A stretch of 64,000 nucleotides of DNA from Auanema rhodensis (GCA_964057225.1 OZ059897.1:744001-808000); one strand, 5' to 3'. Numbered from the stretch's first letter, positions 40,189-54,373 are shown. The notes: generated from the sequence alone by a model not told the origin. Translations and numbers: made by a program.

Positions 40189-42588
40189 TTGTCAAAATGT
40201 TTTTGGAAGCAATGTTGAGTGTACATGGAAACTCAACATACACTAATGCATCATTTTTCAAACAATCATAAATAATTTTTGTATTGAGCGTTTCTCAATG
40301 TTATATAGTGCATTCGATGCGGATTTTTAAGCTGCGTCGATCTGTGTTATCAGATTTGAGTTAGATTAAAAATGCACCGAGATATCAACTGATATAAGTT
40401 CACACTTATATCCTCGATTTTCACCCTAAAGAATTAATTTTTTCGTTGAATAAAATTGTCCATCGTCTTTGCCTTGAGAAAAGGAATCTAAGAACATCTA
40501 GTTTTTGTAAAAATATCTTGAAAATTTTCGGGAAAATTTTTGTCAAAATGTTTTTGGAAGCAATGTTGAGTGTACATGGAAACTCAACATACACTAATGC
40601 ATCATTTTTCAAACAATCATAAATAATTTTTGTATTGAGCGTTTCTCAATGTAGTATAGTGCATTCGAAACGGATTTTTAAGCTGCGTCGATCTGTGTTA
40701 TCAGATTTGCGCTAGCTTAAAAATGCACCGAGATATCAACTGATATAAGTTCACACTTATATCCTCGATTTTCACCCTGAAGAATTAATTTTTTCGTTGA
40801 ATAAAATTGTCCATCGTCTTTGCCTTGAGAAAAGGAATCTAAGAACATCTAGTTTATGTAAAAATATCTTGAAATTTTTCGGGAAAATTTTTGTCAAAAT
40901 GTTTTTGGAAGCAATGTTGAGTGTACATGGAAACTCAACATACACTAATGCATCATTTTTCAAACAATCATAAATAATTTTTGTATTGAGCGTTATTCAA
41001 TGTAGTATAATGCATTCGATGCGGATTTTTAAGCTGCGTCGATCTGTGTTATCAGATTTGAGTTAGCTTAAAAATGCACCGAGATATCAACTGATATAAG
41101 TTCACACTTATATCCTCGATTTTCACCCTGAAGAATTAATTTTTTCGTTGAAAAACATTGTCCATGGTCTTCGCCTTGAGAAAAGGAATCTAAGAACATC
41201 TAGTTTTTGTAAAATTATCTTGAAATTTTTCGGGAAAATTTTTGTCAAAATGTTTTTGGAAGCAATGTTGAGTGTACATGGAAACTCAACATACACTAAT
41301 GCATCATTTTTCAAACAATCATAAATAATTTTTGTATTGAGCGTTTCTCAATGTAGTATAATGCATTCGATGCGGATTTTTAAGCTGCGTCGATCTGTGT
41401 TATCAGATTTGAGTTAGCTTAAAAATGCACCGAGATATCAACTGATATAAGTTCACACTTATATCCTCGATTTTCACCCTGAAGAATTAATTTTTTCGTT
41501 GAATAAAATTGTCCATCGTCTTTGCCTTGAGAAAAGAAATCTAAGAACATCTAGTTTTTGTAAAATTATCTTGAAATTTTTCGGGAAAATTTTTGTCAAA
41601 ATGTTTTTGGAAGCAATGTTGAGTGTACATGGAAACTCAACATACACTAATGCATCATTTTTCAAACAATCATAAATAATTTTTGTATTGAGCGTTTCTC
41701 AATATAGTATAATGCATTCGATGCGGATTTTTAAGCTGCGTCGATCTGTGTTATCAGATTTGAGTTAGCTTAAAAATGCACCGAGATATCAACTGATATA
41801 AGTTCACACTTATATCCTCGATTTTCACCCTGAAGAATTAATTTTTTCGTTGAATAACATTGTCCATTGTCTTCGCCTTAAAAAAAAGAATCTAAAAACA
41901 TCTAGTTTTTGTAAAATTATCTTGAAATTTTTCGGGAAAATTTTTGTCAAAATGTTTTTGGAAGCAATGTTGAGTGTACATGGAAACTCAACATACACTA
42001 ATGCATCATTTTTCAAACAATCATAAATAATTTTTGTATTGAGCGTTTTTCAATGTAGTATAATGCATTCGATGCGGATTTTTAAGCTGCGTCGATCTGT
42101 GTTATCAGATTTGAGTTAGCTTAAAAATGCACCGAGATATCAACTGATATATGTTCACACTTATATCCTCGATTTTCACCCTGAAGAATTAATTTTTTCG
42201 TTGAAAAACATTGTCCATGGTCTTCGCCTTAAAAAAAGGAAATTAGAAACATTTACTTTCTGTAAAATTATCTTGAAATTTTTGGGATAATTTTTGTCAA
42301 AATGTTTTTGGAAGCAATGTTGAGTGTACATGGAAACTCAACATACACTAATGCATCATTTTTCAAACAATCATAAATAATTTTTGTATTGAGCGTTTCT
42401 CAATGTTATATAGTGCATTCGATGCGGATTTCTAAGCTGCGTCGATCTGTGTTATTAGATTTGCGCTAGCTTAAAAATGCACCGAGATATCAACTGATAT
42501 AAGTTCACACTTATATCCTCGATTTTCACCCTGAAGAATTAATTTTTTCGTTGAATAAAATTGTCCATCGTCTTCGCCTTAAGAAAAG
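40189..42588 (-). repeat. 2.4-kb segment, copy 2 (internal)
   Basis: This is the internal partner of the segment at 24,745-27,145. It is preceded by one further monomer of the same accctaaagaatt type (about 40,070), so here the variant forms a local pair. Differences from copy 1 include gaaaagaaatc near 41,531 and caatatagtat near 41,701. Confidence 0.85.
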
Positions 42589-45500
42589 GAATCTAAGAAC
42601 ATCTAGTTTTTGTAAAATTATCTTGAAATTTTTCGGGAAAATTTTTGTCAAAATGTTTTTGGAAGCAATGTTGAGTGTACATGGAAACTCAACATACACT
42701 AATGCATCATTTTTCAAACAATCATAAATAATTTTTGTATTGAGCGTTTCTCAATGTAGAATAGTGCATTCGATGCGGATTTTCAAGCTGCGTCGATCTG
42801 TGTTATCAGATTTGCGCCAGCTTAAAAATGCACCCAGATATCAACTGATATAAATTCACACTTATATCCTCGATTTTCACCCTGAAGAATTAATTTTTTC
42901 GTTGAATAACATTGTCCATCGTCTTCGCCTTAAGAAAAGGAATCTAAAAACATATACTTTTCGTGAAATTATCTTGAAATTTTTCGGGAAAATTTTTGTC
43001 AAAATGTTTTTGGAAGCAATGTTGAGTGTACATGGAAACTCAACATACACTAATGCATCATTTTTCAAACAATCATAAATAATTTTTGTATTGAGCGTTT
43101 CTCAATGTGGTATAGTGCATTCGAAACAAATGTTCAAGCTGCGTCGATCTGTGTTATCAGATTTGCGCTAGCTTAAAAATGCACCGAGATATCAATTGAA
43201 ATAAGTTCACACTTATATCCTCGATTTTCACCCTGAAGAATTAATTTTTTCGTTGAATAACATTGTCCATCGTCTTCGCCTTAAAAAAAGGAATCTAAAA
43301 ATATCTACTTTTTGTAAAATTATCTTGAAATTTTTTGGGGAAATTTTTGTCAAAATGTTTTTGGAAGCAATGTTGAGTGTACATGGAAACTCAACATACA
43401 CTAATGCATCATTTTTCAAACAATCATAAATAATTTTTGTATGGAGCGTTTCTCAATGTAGTATAGTGCATTCGAAACGGATTTTTAAGCTGCGTCGATC
43501 TGTGTTATCAGATTTGCGCTAGCTTAAAAATGCACCGAGATATCAACTGATATAAGTTCACACTTATATCCTCGATTTTCACCCTGAAGAATTAATTTTT
43601 TCGTTGAATAATAATGTCCATCGTCTTCGCCTTGAAAAAAGGAATCTAAAAACATCTACTCTTCGTTAAATTATCTTGAAATTTTTCGGGAAAATTTTTG
43701 TCAAAATGTTTTTGGAAGCAATGTTGAGTGTACATGGAAACTCAACATACAATAATGCATCATTTTTCAAACAATCATAAATAATTTTTGTATTGAGCGT
43801 TATTCAATGTAGTATAGTGCATTCGATGCGGATTTTTAAGCTGCGTCGATCTGTGTTATCAGATTTGCGCTAGCTTAAAAATGCACCGAGATATCAATTG
43901 ATAAAAGTTCACACTTATATCCTCGATTTTCACCCTGAAGAATTAATTTTTTCGTTGAATAACATTGTCCATCGTTTTCGCCTTGAAAAAAGGAATCTAA
44001 AAACATCTACTCTTCGTTAAATTATCTTGAAATTTTTCGGGAAAATTTTTGTCAAAATGTTTTTGGAAGCAATGTTGAGTGTACATGGAAACTCAACACA
44101 CACTAATGCATCTTTTTTCAAACAATCATAAATAATTTTTGTATTGAGCGTTTATCAATGTAGTATAGTGCATTCGATGCGGATTTTTAAGCTGCGTCGA
44201 TCTGTGTTATCAGATTTGCGCTAGCTTGAAAATGCACCGAGATATCAACTGATATAAGTTCACACTTATGACCTCGATTTTCACCCTGAAGAATTAATTT
44301 TTTCGTTGAATAACATTGTCCATCGTCTTTGCCTTGAAAAAAGAAATCTGAAAACATCTACTTTTCGTAAAATTATCTTGAAATTTTTCGGGAAAATTTT
44401 TGTCAAAATGTTTTTGGAAGCAATGTTGAGTGTACATGGAAACTCAACATACACTAATGCATCATTTTTCAAACAATCATAAATAATTTTTGTATTGAGC
44501 GTTTATCAATGTAGTATAGTGCATTCGATGCGGATTTTTAAGCTGCGTCGATCTGTGTTATCAGATTTGCGCTAGCTTAAAAATGCACCGAGATATCAAC
44601 TGATATACGTTCACACTTATATCCTCGATTTTCACCCTGAAGAATTAATTTTTTCGTTGAATAACATTGTCCATCGTCTTTGCCTTGAAAAAAGAAATCT
44701 GAAAACATCTACTTTTCGTAAAATTATCTTGAAATTTTTCGGGAAAATTTTTGTCAAAATGTTTTTGGAAGCAATGTTGAGTGTACATGGAAACTCAACA
44801 TACACTAATGCATCATTTTTCAAACAATCATAAATAATTTTTGTATTGAGCGTTTCTTAATGTATTATAGTGCATTCGATGCGGATTTTTAAGCTGCTTC
44901 GATCTGTGTTATCAGATTTGCGCTAGCTTAGAAATGCACCGAGATATCAACTGATATAAGTTCACACTTATATCCTCGATTTTCACCCTGAAGAATTAAT
45001 TTTTTCGTTGAATAACATTGTCCATCGTCTTCGCCTTGAAAATAGGAATTTAAAAACATCTACTTTTCGTGAAATTATTTTGAAATTTTTCGGGAAAATT
45101 TTTGTCAAAATGTTTTTGGAAGCAATGTTGAGTGTACATGGAAACTCAACATACACTAATGCATCATTTTTCAAACGATCATAACTAATTTTTGTATTGA
45201 GCGTTTCTTAAAGTATTATAGTGCATTCGATGCGGATTTTTAAGCTGCGTCGATCTGTGTTTTCAGATTTGCACTAGCTTAAAAATGCACCGAGATATCA
45301 ACTGATATAAGTTCACACTTATATCCTCGATTTTCACCCTGAAGAATTAATTTTTTCGTTGAATAACATTGTCCATCGTCTTTGCCTTGAAAAAAGGAAT
45401 CCAAACACATCTACTTTTCGTGAAATTATTCTGAAATTTTTCGGGAAAATTTTTGTCAAAATGTTTTTGGAAGCAATGTTGAGTGTACATGGAAACTCAA

Positions 45501-47537
45501 CATACACTAATGCATCATTTTTCAAACGATCATAACTAATTTTTGTATTAAGCGTTTCTCAATGTAGTATAGTGCATTCGATGCGCATTTTTAAGCTGCT
45601 TCGATCTGTGTTATCAGATTTGCGCTAGCTTAAAAATGCACCGAGATATCAACTGATATAAGTTCACACTTATATCCTCGATTTTCACCCTGAAGAATTA
45701 ATTTTTTCGTTGAATAACATTGTCCATCGTCTTTGCCTTGAAAAAAGAAATCTAAAAACATCTACTTTTCGTAAAATTATCTTGAAATTTTTCAGGAAAA
45801 TTTTTGTCAAAATGTTTTTGGAAGCAATGTTGAGTGTACATGGAAACTCAACATACACTAATGCATCATTTTTCAAACGATCATAACTAATTTTTGTATT
45901 GAGCGTTTCTTAATGTTGTATAGTGCATTCGATGCGGATTTTTAAACTGCGTCGATCTGTCTTATCCGATTTGCGCTAGCTTAAAAATGCACCGAGATAT
46001 CAACTGATATAAGTTCACACTTATATCCTCGATTTTCACTCTGAAGAATTAATTTTTTCGTTGAATAACATTGTCCATCGTCTTCGCCTTAAAAAAAAGA
46101 ATCTAAAAACATCTACTTTTTGTAAAATTATCTTGAAATTTTTTGGGGAAATTTTTGTCAAAATGTTTTTGGAAGCAATGTTGAGTGTACATGGAAACTC
46201 AACATACACTAATGCATCATTTTTCAAACAATCATAAATAATTTTTGTATTGAGCGTTTTTCAATGTAGTATAATGCATTCGATGCAGATTTTTAAGCTG
46301 CGTCGATCTGTGTTATCAGATTTGAGTTAGCTTAAAAATGCACCGAGATATCAACTGATATAAGTTCACACTTATATCCTCGATTTTCACCCTGAAGAAT
46401 TAATTTTTTCGTTGAAAAACATTGTCCATGGTCTTCGCCTTAAAAGAAGGAAATAAGAAACATTTACTTTCTGTAAAATTATCTTGAAATTTTTCGGGAT
46501 AATTTTTGTCAAAATGTTTTTGGAAGCAATGTTGAGTGTACATGGAAACTCAACATACACTAATGCATCATTTTTCAAACAATCATAAATAATTTTTGTA
46601 TTGAGCGTTTCTCAATGTTATATAATGCATTCGATGCGTATTTTTAAGCTGCGTCGATCTGTGTTATTAGATTTGAGTTAGCTTAAAAATGCACCGAGAT
46701 ATCAACTGATATAAGTTCACACTTATATCCTCGATTTTCACCCTGAAGAATTAATTTTTTCGTTGAATAAAATTGTCCATCGTCTTCGCAATAAGAAAAG
46801 GAATCTAAGAACATCTAGTTTTTGTAAAATTATCTTGAAATTTTTCGGGATAATTTTTGTCAAAATGTTTTTGGAAGCAATGTTGAGTGTACATGGAAAC
46901 TCAACATACACTAATGCATCATTTTTCAAACAATCATAAATAATTTTTGTATTGAGCGTTTCTCAATGTAGTATAGTGCATTCGATGCGGATTTTCAAGC
47001 TGCGTCGATCTGTGTTATCAGATTTGCGCCAGCTTAAAAATGCACCCAGATATCAACTGATATAAATTCACACTTATATCCTCGATTTTCACCCTGAAGA
47101 ATTAATTTTTTCGTTGAATAACATTGTCCATGGTCTTCGCCTTAAAAAAAGGAAATTAGAAACATTTACTTTCTGTAAAATTATCTTGAAATTTTTCGGG
47201 ATAATTTTTGTCAAAATGTTTTTGGAAGCAATGTTGAGTGTACATGGAAACTCAACATACACTAATGCATCATTTTTCAAACAATCATAAATAATTTTTG
47301 TATTGAGCGTTTTTCAATGTAGTATAATGCATTCGATGCGGATTTTTAAGCTGCGTCGATCTGTGTTATTAGATTTGAGTTAGCTTAAAAATGCACCGAG
47401 ATATCAACTGATATAAGTTCACACTTATATCCTCGATTTTCACCCTGAAGAATTAATTTTTTCGTTGAATAAAATTGTCCATCGTCTTCGCCTTGAGAAA
47501 AGGAATCTAAGAACATCTAGTTTTTAAAAATTATCTT

Positions 47538-47806
47538 GTGCATTTTTAAGCTAGCGCAAATCTGATAACACAGATCGACGCAGCTTAAACATTTGTTCCG
47601 AATGCACTATACCACATTGAGAAACGCTCAATACAAAAATTATTTATGATTGTTTGAAAAATGATGCATTAGTGTATGTTGAGTTTCCATGTACACTCAA
47701 CATTGCTTCCAAAAACATTTTGACAAAAATTTTCCCGAAAAATTTCAAGATAATTTTACAAAAACTAGATGTTCTTAGATTCTTTTTCTCAAGGCGAAGA
47801 CGATGG
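47538..47806 (+). repeat. Fold-back insert: 269-bp forward-orientation piece inside the inverted array, copy 1
   Basis: Inverted monomers break off after aaaaattatcttg, and a 269-bp stretch in forward orientation follows (gtgcatttttaagc through to caaggcgaagacgatgg). Inverted sequence then resumes at tcttcgcctt, skips most of a monomer and continues at attgagcg. Flanking sequence is lost on both sides, so the spacing between neighbouring landmark sites is 870 bp instead of 702. The insert carries ttaaacatttgttccg and ctataccacattg, which are the exact complements of variants in the adjacent monomer, so it was probably copied from that neighbour in reverse. Confidence 0.9.
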
Positions 47807-47915
47807 TCTTCGCCTTAAAAATTGAGCGTTTCTCAATGTGGTATAGTGCATTCGGAACAAATGTTTAAGCTGCGTCGATCTGTGTTATCAGATTTGCGCT
47901 AGCTTAAAAATGCAC
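47538..47915. repeat. Perfect 95-bp inverted repeat with 188-bp spacer, copy 1
   Basis: The left arm 47,538-47,632 is the exact reverse complement of the right arm 47,821-47,915, checked base by base. The 188-bp spacer holds the rest of the fold-back insert. A second nested hairpin lies at its right end: aaggcgaaga at 47,791-47,800 and tcttcgcctt at 47,807-47,816, with a 6-nt loop. Such a structure could extrude as a cruciform or give a double-stranded RNA stem if transcribed. Neither is shown by the sequence. Confidence 0.92.
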
Positions 47916-50900
47916 CGAGATATCAATTGAAATAAGTTCACACTTATATCCTCGATTTTCACCCTGAAGAATTAATTTTTTCGTTGAATAACATTGTCCA
48001 TCGTCTTCGCCTTAAAAAAAGGAAATTAGAAACATTTACTTTCTGTAAAATTATCTTGAAATTTTTCGGGAAAATTTTTGTCAAAATGTTTTTGGAAGCA
48101 ATGTTGAGTGTACATGGAAACTCAACATACACTAATGCATCATTTTTCAAACAATCATAAATAATTTTTGTATTGAGCGTTTCTCAATGTGGTATAGTGC
48201 ATTCGGAACAAATGTTTAAGCTGCGTCGATCTGTGTTATTAGATTTGAGTTAGCTTAAAAATGCACCGAGATATCAATTGAAATAAGTTCACACTTATAT
48301 CCTCGATTTTCACCCTGAAGAATTAATTTTTTCGTTGAATAACATTGTCCATCGTCTTCGCCTTAAAAAAAGGAAATTAGAAACATTTACTTTCTGTAAA
48401 ATTATCTTGAAATTTTTCGGGAAAATTTTTGTCAAAATGTTTTTGGAAGCAATGTTGAGTGTACATGGAAACTCAACATACACTAATGCATCATTTTTCA
48501 AACAATCATAAATAATTTTTGTATTGAGCGTTTCTCAATGTTATATAGTGCATTCGATGCGGATTTTTAAGCTGCGTCGATCTGTGTTATTAGATTTGAG
48601 TTAGCTTAAAAATGCACCGAGATATCAACTGATATAAGTTCACACTTATATCCTCGATTTTCACCCTGAAGAATTAATTTTTTCGTTGAAAAACATTGTT
48701 CATGGTCTTCGCCTTAAAAAAAGGAAATTAGAAACATTTACTTTCTGTAAAATTATCTTGAAATTTTTCGGGATAATTTTTGTCAAAATGTTTTTGGAAG
48801 CAATGTTGAGTGTACATGGAAACTCAACATACACTAATGCATCATTTTTCAAACAATCATAAATAATTTTTGTATTGAGCGTTTTTCAATGTAGTATAAT
48901 GCATTCGATGCGGATTTTTAAGCTGCGTCGATCTGTGTTATTAGATTTGAGTTAGCTTAAAAATGCACCGAGATATCAATTGAAATAAGTTCACACTTAT
49001 ATCCTCGATTTTCACCCTGAAGAATTAATTTTTTCGTTGAATAACATTGTCCATCGTCTTCGCCTTAAAAAAAGGAAATTAGAAACATTTACTTTCTGTA
49101 AAATTATCTTGAAATTTTTCGGGAAAATTTTTGTCAAAATGTTTTTGGAAGCAATGTTGAGTGTACATGGAAACTCAACATACACTAATGCATCATTTTT
49201 CAAACAATCATAAATAATTTTTGTATTGAGCGTTTCTCAATGTTATATAGTGCATTCGATGCGGATTTTTAAGCTGCGTCGATCTGTGTTATTAGATTTG
49301 AGTTAGCTTAAAAATGCACCGAGATATCAACTGATATAAGTTCACACTTATATCCTCGATTTTCACCCTGAAGAATTAATTTTTTCGTTGAAAAACATTG
49401 TTCATGGTCTTCGCCTTAAAAAAAGGAAATTAGAAACATTTACTTTCTGTAAAATTATCTTGAAATTTTTCGGGATAATTTTTGTCAAAATGTTTTTGGA
49501 AGCAATGTTGAGTGTACATGGAAACTCAACATACACTAATGCATCATTTTTCAAACAATCATAAATAATTTTTGTATTGAGCGTTTTTCAATGTAGTATA
49601 ATGCATTCGATGCGGATTTTTAAGCTGCGTCGATCTGTGTTATTAGATTTGAGTTAGCTTAAAAATGCACCGAGATATCAACTGATATAAGTTCACACTT
49701 ATATCCTCGATTTTCACCCTGAAGAATTAATTTTTTCGTTGATAAAATTGTCCATCGTCTTCGCCTTGAGAAAAGGAATCTAAGAACATCTAGTTTTTGT
49801 AAAATTATCTTGAAATTTTTCGGGAAAATTTTTGTCAAAATGTTTTTGGAAGCAATGTTGAGTGTACATGGAAACTCAACATACACTAATGCATCATTTT
49901 TCAAACAATCATAAATAATTTTTGTATTGAGCGTTTCTTAATGTATTATAGTGCATTCGATGCGGATTTCTAAGCTGCGTCGATCTGTGTTATCAGATTT
50001 GCGCTAGCTTAAAAATGCACCGAGATATCAATTGAAATAAGTTCACACTTATATCCTCGATTTTCACCCTGAAGAATTAATTTTTTCGTTGAATAACATT
50101 GTCCATCGTCTTCGCCTTAAAAAAAAGAATCTAAAAACATCTAGTTTTTGTAAAATTATCTTGAAATTTTTCGGGAAAATTTTTGTCAAAATGTTTTTGG
50201 AAGCAATGTTGAGTGTACATGGAAACTCAACATACACTAATGCATCATTTTTCAAACAATCATAAATAATTTTTGTATTGAGCGTTTATCCATGTAGTAT
50301 AGTGCTTTCGATGCGGATTTTTAAGCTGCGTCGATCTGTGTTATCAGATTTGAGTTAGCTTAAAAATGCACCGAGATATCAATTGAAATAAGTTCACACT
50401 TATATCCTCGATTTTCACCCTGAAGAATTAATTTTTTCGTTGAATAATAATGTCCATCGTCTTCGCCTTGAAAAAAGGAATCTAAAAACATCTACTCTTC
50501 GTTAAATTATCTTGAAATTTTTCGGGAAAATTTTTGTCAAAATGTTTTTGGAAGCAATGTTGAGTGTACATGGAAACTCAACATACAATAATGCATCATT
50601 TTTCAAACAATCATAAATAATTTTTGTATTGAGCGTTATTCAATGTAGTATAGTGCATTCGATGCGGATTTTTAAGCTGCGTCGATCTGTGTTATCAGAT
50701 TTGCGCTAGCTTAAAAATGCACCGAGATATCAATTGATAAAAGTTCACACTTATATCCTCGATTTTCACCCTGAAGAATTAATTTTTTCGTTGAATAACA
50801 TTGTCCATCGTTTTCGCCTTGAAAAAAGGAATCTAAAAACATCTACTCTTCGTTAAATTATCTTGAAATTTTTCGGGAAAATTTTTGTCAAAATGTTTTT

Positions 50901-53900
50901 GGAAGCAATGTTGAGTGTACATGGAAACTCAACACACACTAATGCATCTTTTTTCAAACAATCATAAATAATTTTTGTATTGAGCGTTTATCAATGTAGT
51001 ATAGTGCATTCGATGCGGATTTTTAAGCTGCGTCGATCTGTGTTATCAGATTTGCGCTAGCTTGAAAATGCACCGAGATATCAACTGATATAAGTTCACA
51101 CTTATGACCTCGATTTTCACCCTGAAGAATTAATTTTTTCGTTGAATAACATTGTCCATCGTCTTTGCCTTGAAAAAAGAAATCTGAAAACATCTACTTT
51201 TCGTAAAATTATCTTGAAATTTTTCGGGAAAATTTTTGTCAAAATGTTTTTGGAAGCAATGTTGAGTGTACATGGAAACTCAACATACACTAATGCATCA
51301 TTTTTCAAACAATCATAAATAATTTTTGTATTGAGCGTTTATCAATGTAGTATAGTGCATTCGATGCGGATTTTTAAGCTGCGTCGATCTGTGTTATCAG
51401 ATTTGCGCTAGCTTAAAAATGCACCGAGATATCAACTGATATACGTTCACACTTATATCCTCGATTTTCACCCTGAAGAATTAATTTTTTCGTTGAATAA
51501 CATTGTCCATCGTCTTTGCCTTGAAAAAAGAAATCTGAAAACATCTACTTTTCGTAAAATTATCTTGAAATTTTTCGGGAAAATTTTTGTCAAAATGTTT
51601 TTGGAAGCAATGTTGAGTGTACATGGAAACTCAACATACACTAATGCATCATTTTTCAAACAATCATAAATAATTTTTGTATTGAGCGTTTCTTAATGTA
51701 TTATAGTGCATTCGATGCGGATTTTTAAGCTGCTTCGATCTGTGTTATCAGATTTGCGCTAGCTTAGAAATGCACCGAGATATCAACTGATATAAGTTCA
51801 CACTTATATCCTCGATTTTCACCCTGAAGAATTAATTTTTTCGTTGAATAACATTGTCCATCGTCTTCGCCTTGAAAATAGGAATTTAAAAACATCTACT
51901 TTTCGTGAAATTATTTTGAAATTTTTCGGGAAAATTTTTGTCAAAATGTTTTTGGAAGCAATGTTGAGTGTACATGGAAACTCAACATACACTAATGCAT
52001 CATTTTTCAAACGATCATAACTAATTTTTGTATTGAGCGTTTCTTAAAGTATTATAGTGCATTCGATGCGGATTTTTAAGCTGCGTCGATCTGTGTTTTC
52101 AGATTTGCACTAGCTTAAAAATGCACCGAGATATCAACTGATATAAGTTCACACTTATATCCTCGATTTTCACCCTGAAGAATTAATTTTTTCGTTGAAT
52201 AACATTGTCCATCGTCTTTGCCTTGAAAAAAGGAATCCAAACACATCTACTTTTCGTGAAATTATTCTGAAATTTTTCGGGAAAATTTTTGTCAAAATGT
52301 TTTTGGAAGCAATGTTGAGTGTACATGGAAACTCAACATACACTAATGCATCATTTTTCAAACGATCATAACTAATTTTTGTATTAAGCGTTTCTCAATG
52401 TAGTATAGTGCATTCGATGCGCATTTTTAAGCTGCTTCGATCTGTGTTATCAGATTTGCGCTAGCTTAAAAATGCACCGAGATATCAACTGATATAAGTT
52501 CACACTTATATCCTCGATTTTCACCCTGAAGAATTAATTTTTTCGTTGAATAACATTGTCCATCGTCTTTGCCTTGAAAAAAGAAATCTAAAAACATCTA
52601 CTTTTCGTAAAATTATCTTGAAATTTTTCAGGAAAATTTTTGTCAAAATGTTTTTGGAAGCAATGTTGAGTGTACATGGAAACTCAACATACACTAATGC
52701 ATCATTTTTCAAACGATCATAACTAATTTTTGTATTGAGCGTTTCTTAATGTTGTATAGTGCATTCGATGCGGATTTTTAAACTGCGTCGATCTGTCTTA
52801 TCCGATTTGCGCTAGCTTAAAAATGCACCGAGATATCAACTGATATAAGTTCACACTTATATCCTCGATTTTCACTCTGAAGAATTAATTTTTTCGTTGA
52901 ATAACATTGTCCATCGTCTTCGCCTTAAAAAAAAGAATCTAAAAACATCTACTTTTTGTAAAATTATCTTGAAATTTTTTGGGGAAATTTTTGTCAAAAT
53001 GTTTTTGGAAGCAATGTTGAGTGTACATGGAAACTCAACATACACTAATGCATCATTTTTCAAACAATCATAAATAATTTTTGTATTGAGCGTTTTTCAA
53101 TGTAGTATAATGCATTCGATGCAGATTTTTAAGCTGCGTCGATCTGTGTTATCAGATTTGAGTTAGCTTAAAAATGCACCGAGATATCAACTGATATAAG
53201 TTCACACTTATATCCTCGATTTTCACCCTGAAGAATTAATTTTTTCGTTGAAAAACATTGTCCATGGTCTTCGCCTTAAAAGAAGGAAATAAGAAACATT
53301 TACTTTCTGTAAAATTATCTTGAAATTTTTCGGGATAATTTTTGTCAAAATGTTTTTGGAAGCAATGTTGAGTGTACATGGAAACTCAACATACACTAAT
53401 GCATCATTTTTCAAACAATCATAAATAATTTTTGTATTGAGCGTTTCTCAATGTTATATAATGCATTCGATGCGTATTTTTAAGCTGCGTCGATCTGTGT
53501 TATTAGATTTGAGTTAGCTTAAAAATGCACCGAGATATCAACTGATATAAGTTCACACTTATATCCTCGATTTTCACCCTGAAGAATTAATTTTTTCGTT
53601 GAATAAAATTGTCCATCGTCTTCGCAATAAGAAAAGGAATCTAAGAACATCTAGTTTTTGTAAAATTATCTTGAAATTTTTCGGGATAATTTTTGTCAAA
53701 ATGTTTTTGGAAGCAATGTTGAGTGTACATGGAAACTCAACATACACTAATGCATCATTTTTCAAACAATCATAAATAATTTTTGTATTGAGCGTTTCTC
53801 AATGTAGTATAGTGCATTCGATGCGGATTTTCAAGCTGCGTCGATCTGTGTTATCAGATTTGCGCCAGCTTAAAAATGCACCCAGATATCAACTGATATA

Positions 53901-54373
53901 AATTCACACTTATATCCTCGATTTTCACCCTGAAGAATTAATTTTTTCGTTGAATAACATTGTCCATGGTCTTCGCCTTAAAAAAAGGAAATTAGAAACA
54001 TTTACTTTCTGTAAAATTATCTTGAAATTTTTCGGGATAATTTTTGTCAAAATGTTTTTGGAAGCAATGTTGAGTGTACATGGAAACTCAACATACACTA
54101 ATGCATCATTTTTCAAACAATCATAAATAATTTTTGTATTGAGCGTTTTTCAATGTAGTATAATGCATTCGATGCGGATTTTTAAGCTGCGTCGATCTGT
54201 GTTATTAGATTTGAGTTAGCTTAAAAATGCACCGAGATATCAACTGATATAAGTTCACACTTATATCCTCGATTTTCACCCTGAAGAATTAATTTTTTCG
54301 TTGAATAAAATTGTCCATCGTCTTCGCCTTGAGAAAAGGAATCTAAGAACATCTAGTTTTTAAAAATTATCTT

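Larger units (their letters stand above)
24745..43551 (-). repeat. Satellite array, inverted orientation, HOR-rich section
   Basis: About 53 monomers of 351 bp in reverse orientation to 1-24,730. The recurring landmarks are now accctgaagaatt, gtcaaaatgtttttgg and gatataagttcaca. Register is exact until a single-base deletion near 42,283, where tttttgggataa replaces tttttcgggataa. At least eight monomer variants can be told apart, for example by catatacttttcgtg, catttactttctg, tctactcttcgtt, catccagtttttg or a gaaattttttgggg segment. They occur in ordered series rather than at random. No gene, transposon or unique sequence is seen. Open frames of 63 codons on the minus strand start at TTG and mirror those of the forward block. 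Confidence 0.96.
43552..50387 (-). repeat. 6,836-bp tandem duplication, copy 1
   Basis: A unit of nineteen monomer lengths plus one 168-bp rearranged excess, minus one base. It matches 50,388-57,218 at a constant offset of 6,836 bp, and I saw no differences in the stretches compared. Rare markers kept in both copies include tgaataataatgtcc, cacttatgacctcg (about 44,262 and 51,098), aggaatccaaacacatc (about 45,395 and 52,231), gtcttatccgattt (about 45,959 and 52,795), the fold-back piece and the single-base deletion in cgttgataaaattg (about 49,737 and 56,573). Flanks diverge at about 43,551 on the left and 50,383 on the right. Confidence 0.92.

Noticed and set aside
47538-47915. Transposable element or MITE with terminal inverted repeats
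   Set aside because: The arms and the spacer are both satellite sequence. There is no target-site duplication, no foreign DNA and no element-specific termini.
49659-49904. An 81-codon frame on the minus strand, repeated at 56,495 and 61,056
   Set aside because: It is produced by the one-base deletion in cgttgataaaattg, which shifts the usual frame past its stop. Its three occurrences follow from duplication, not from selection for coding.
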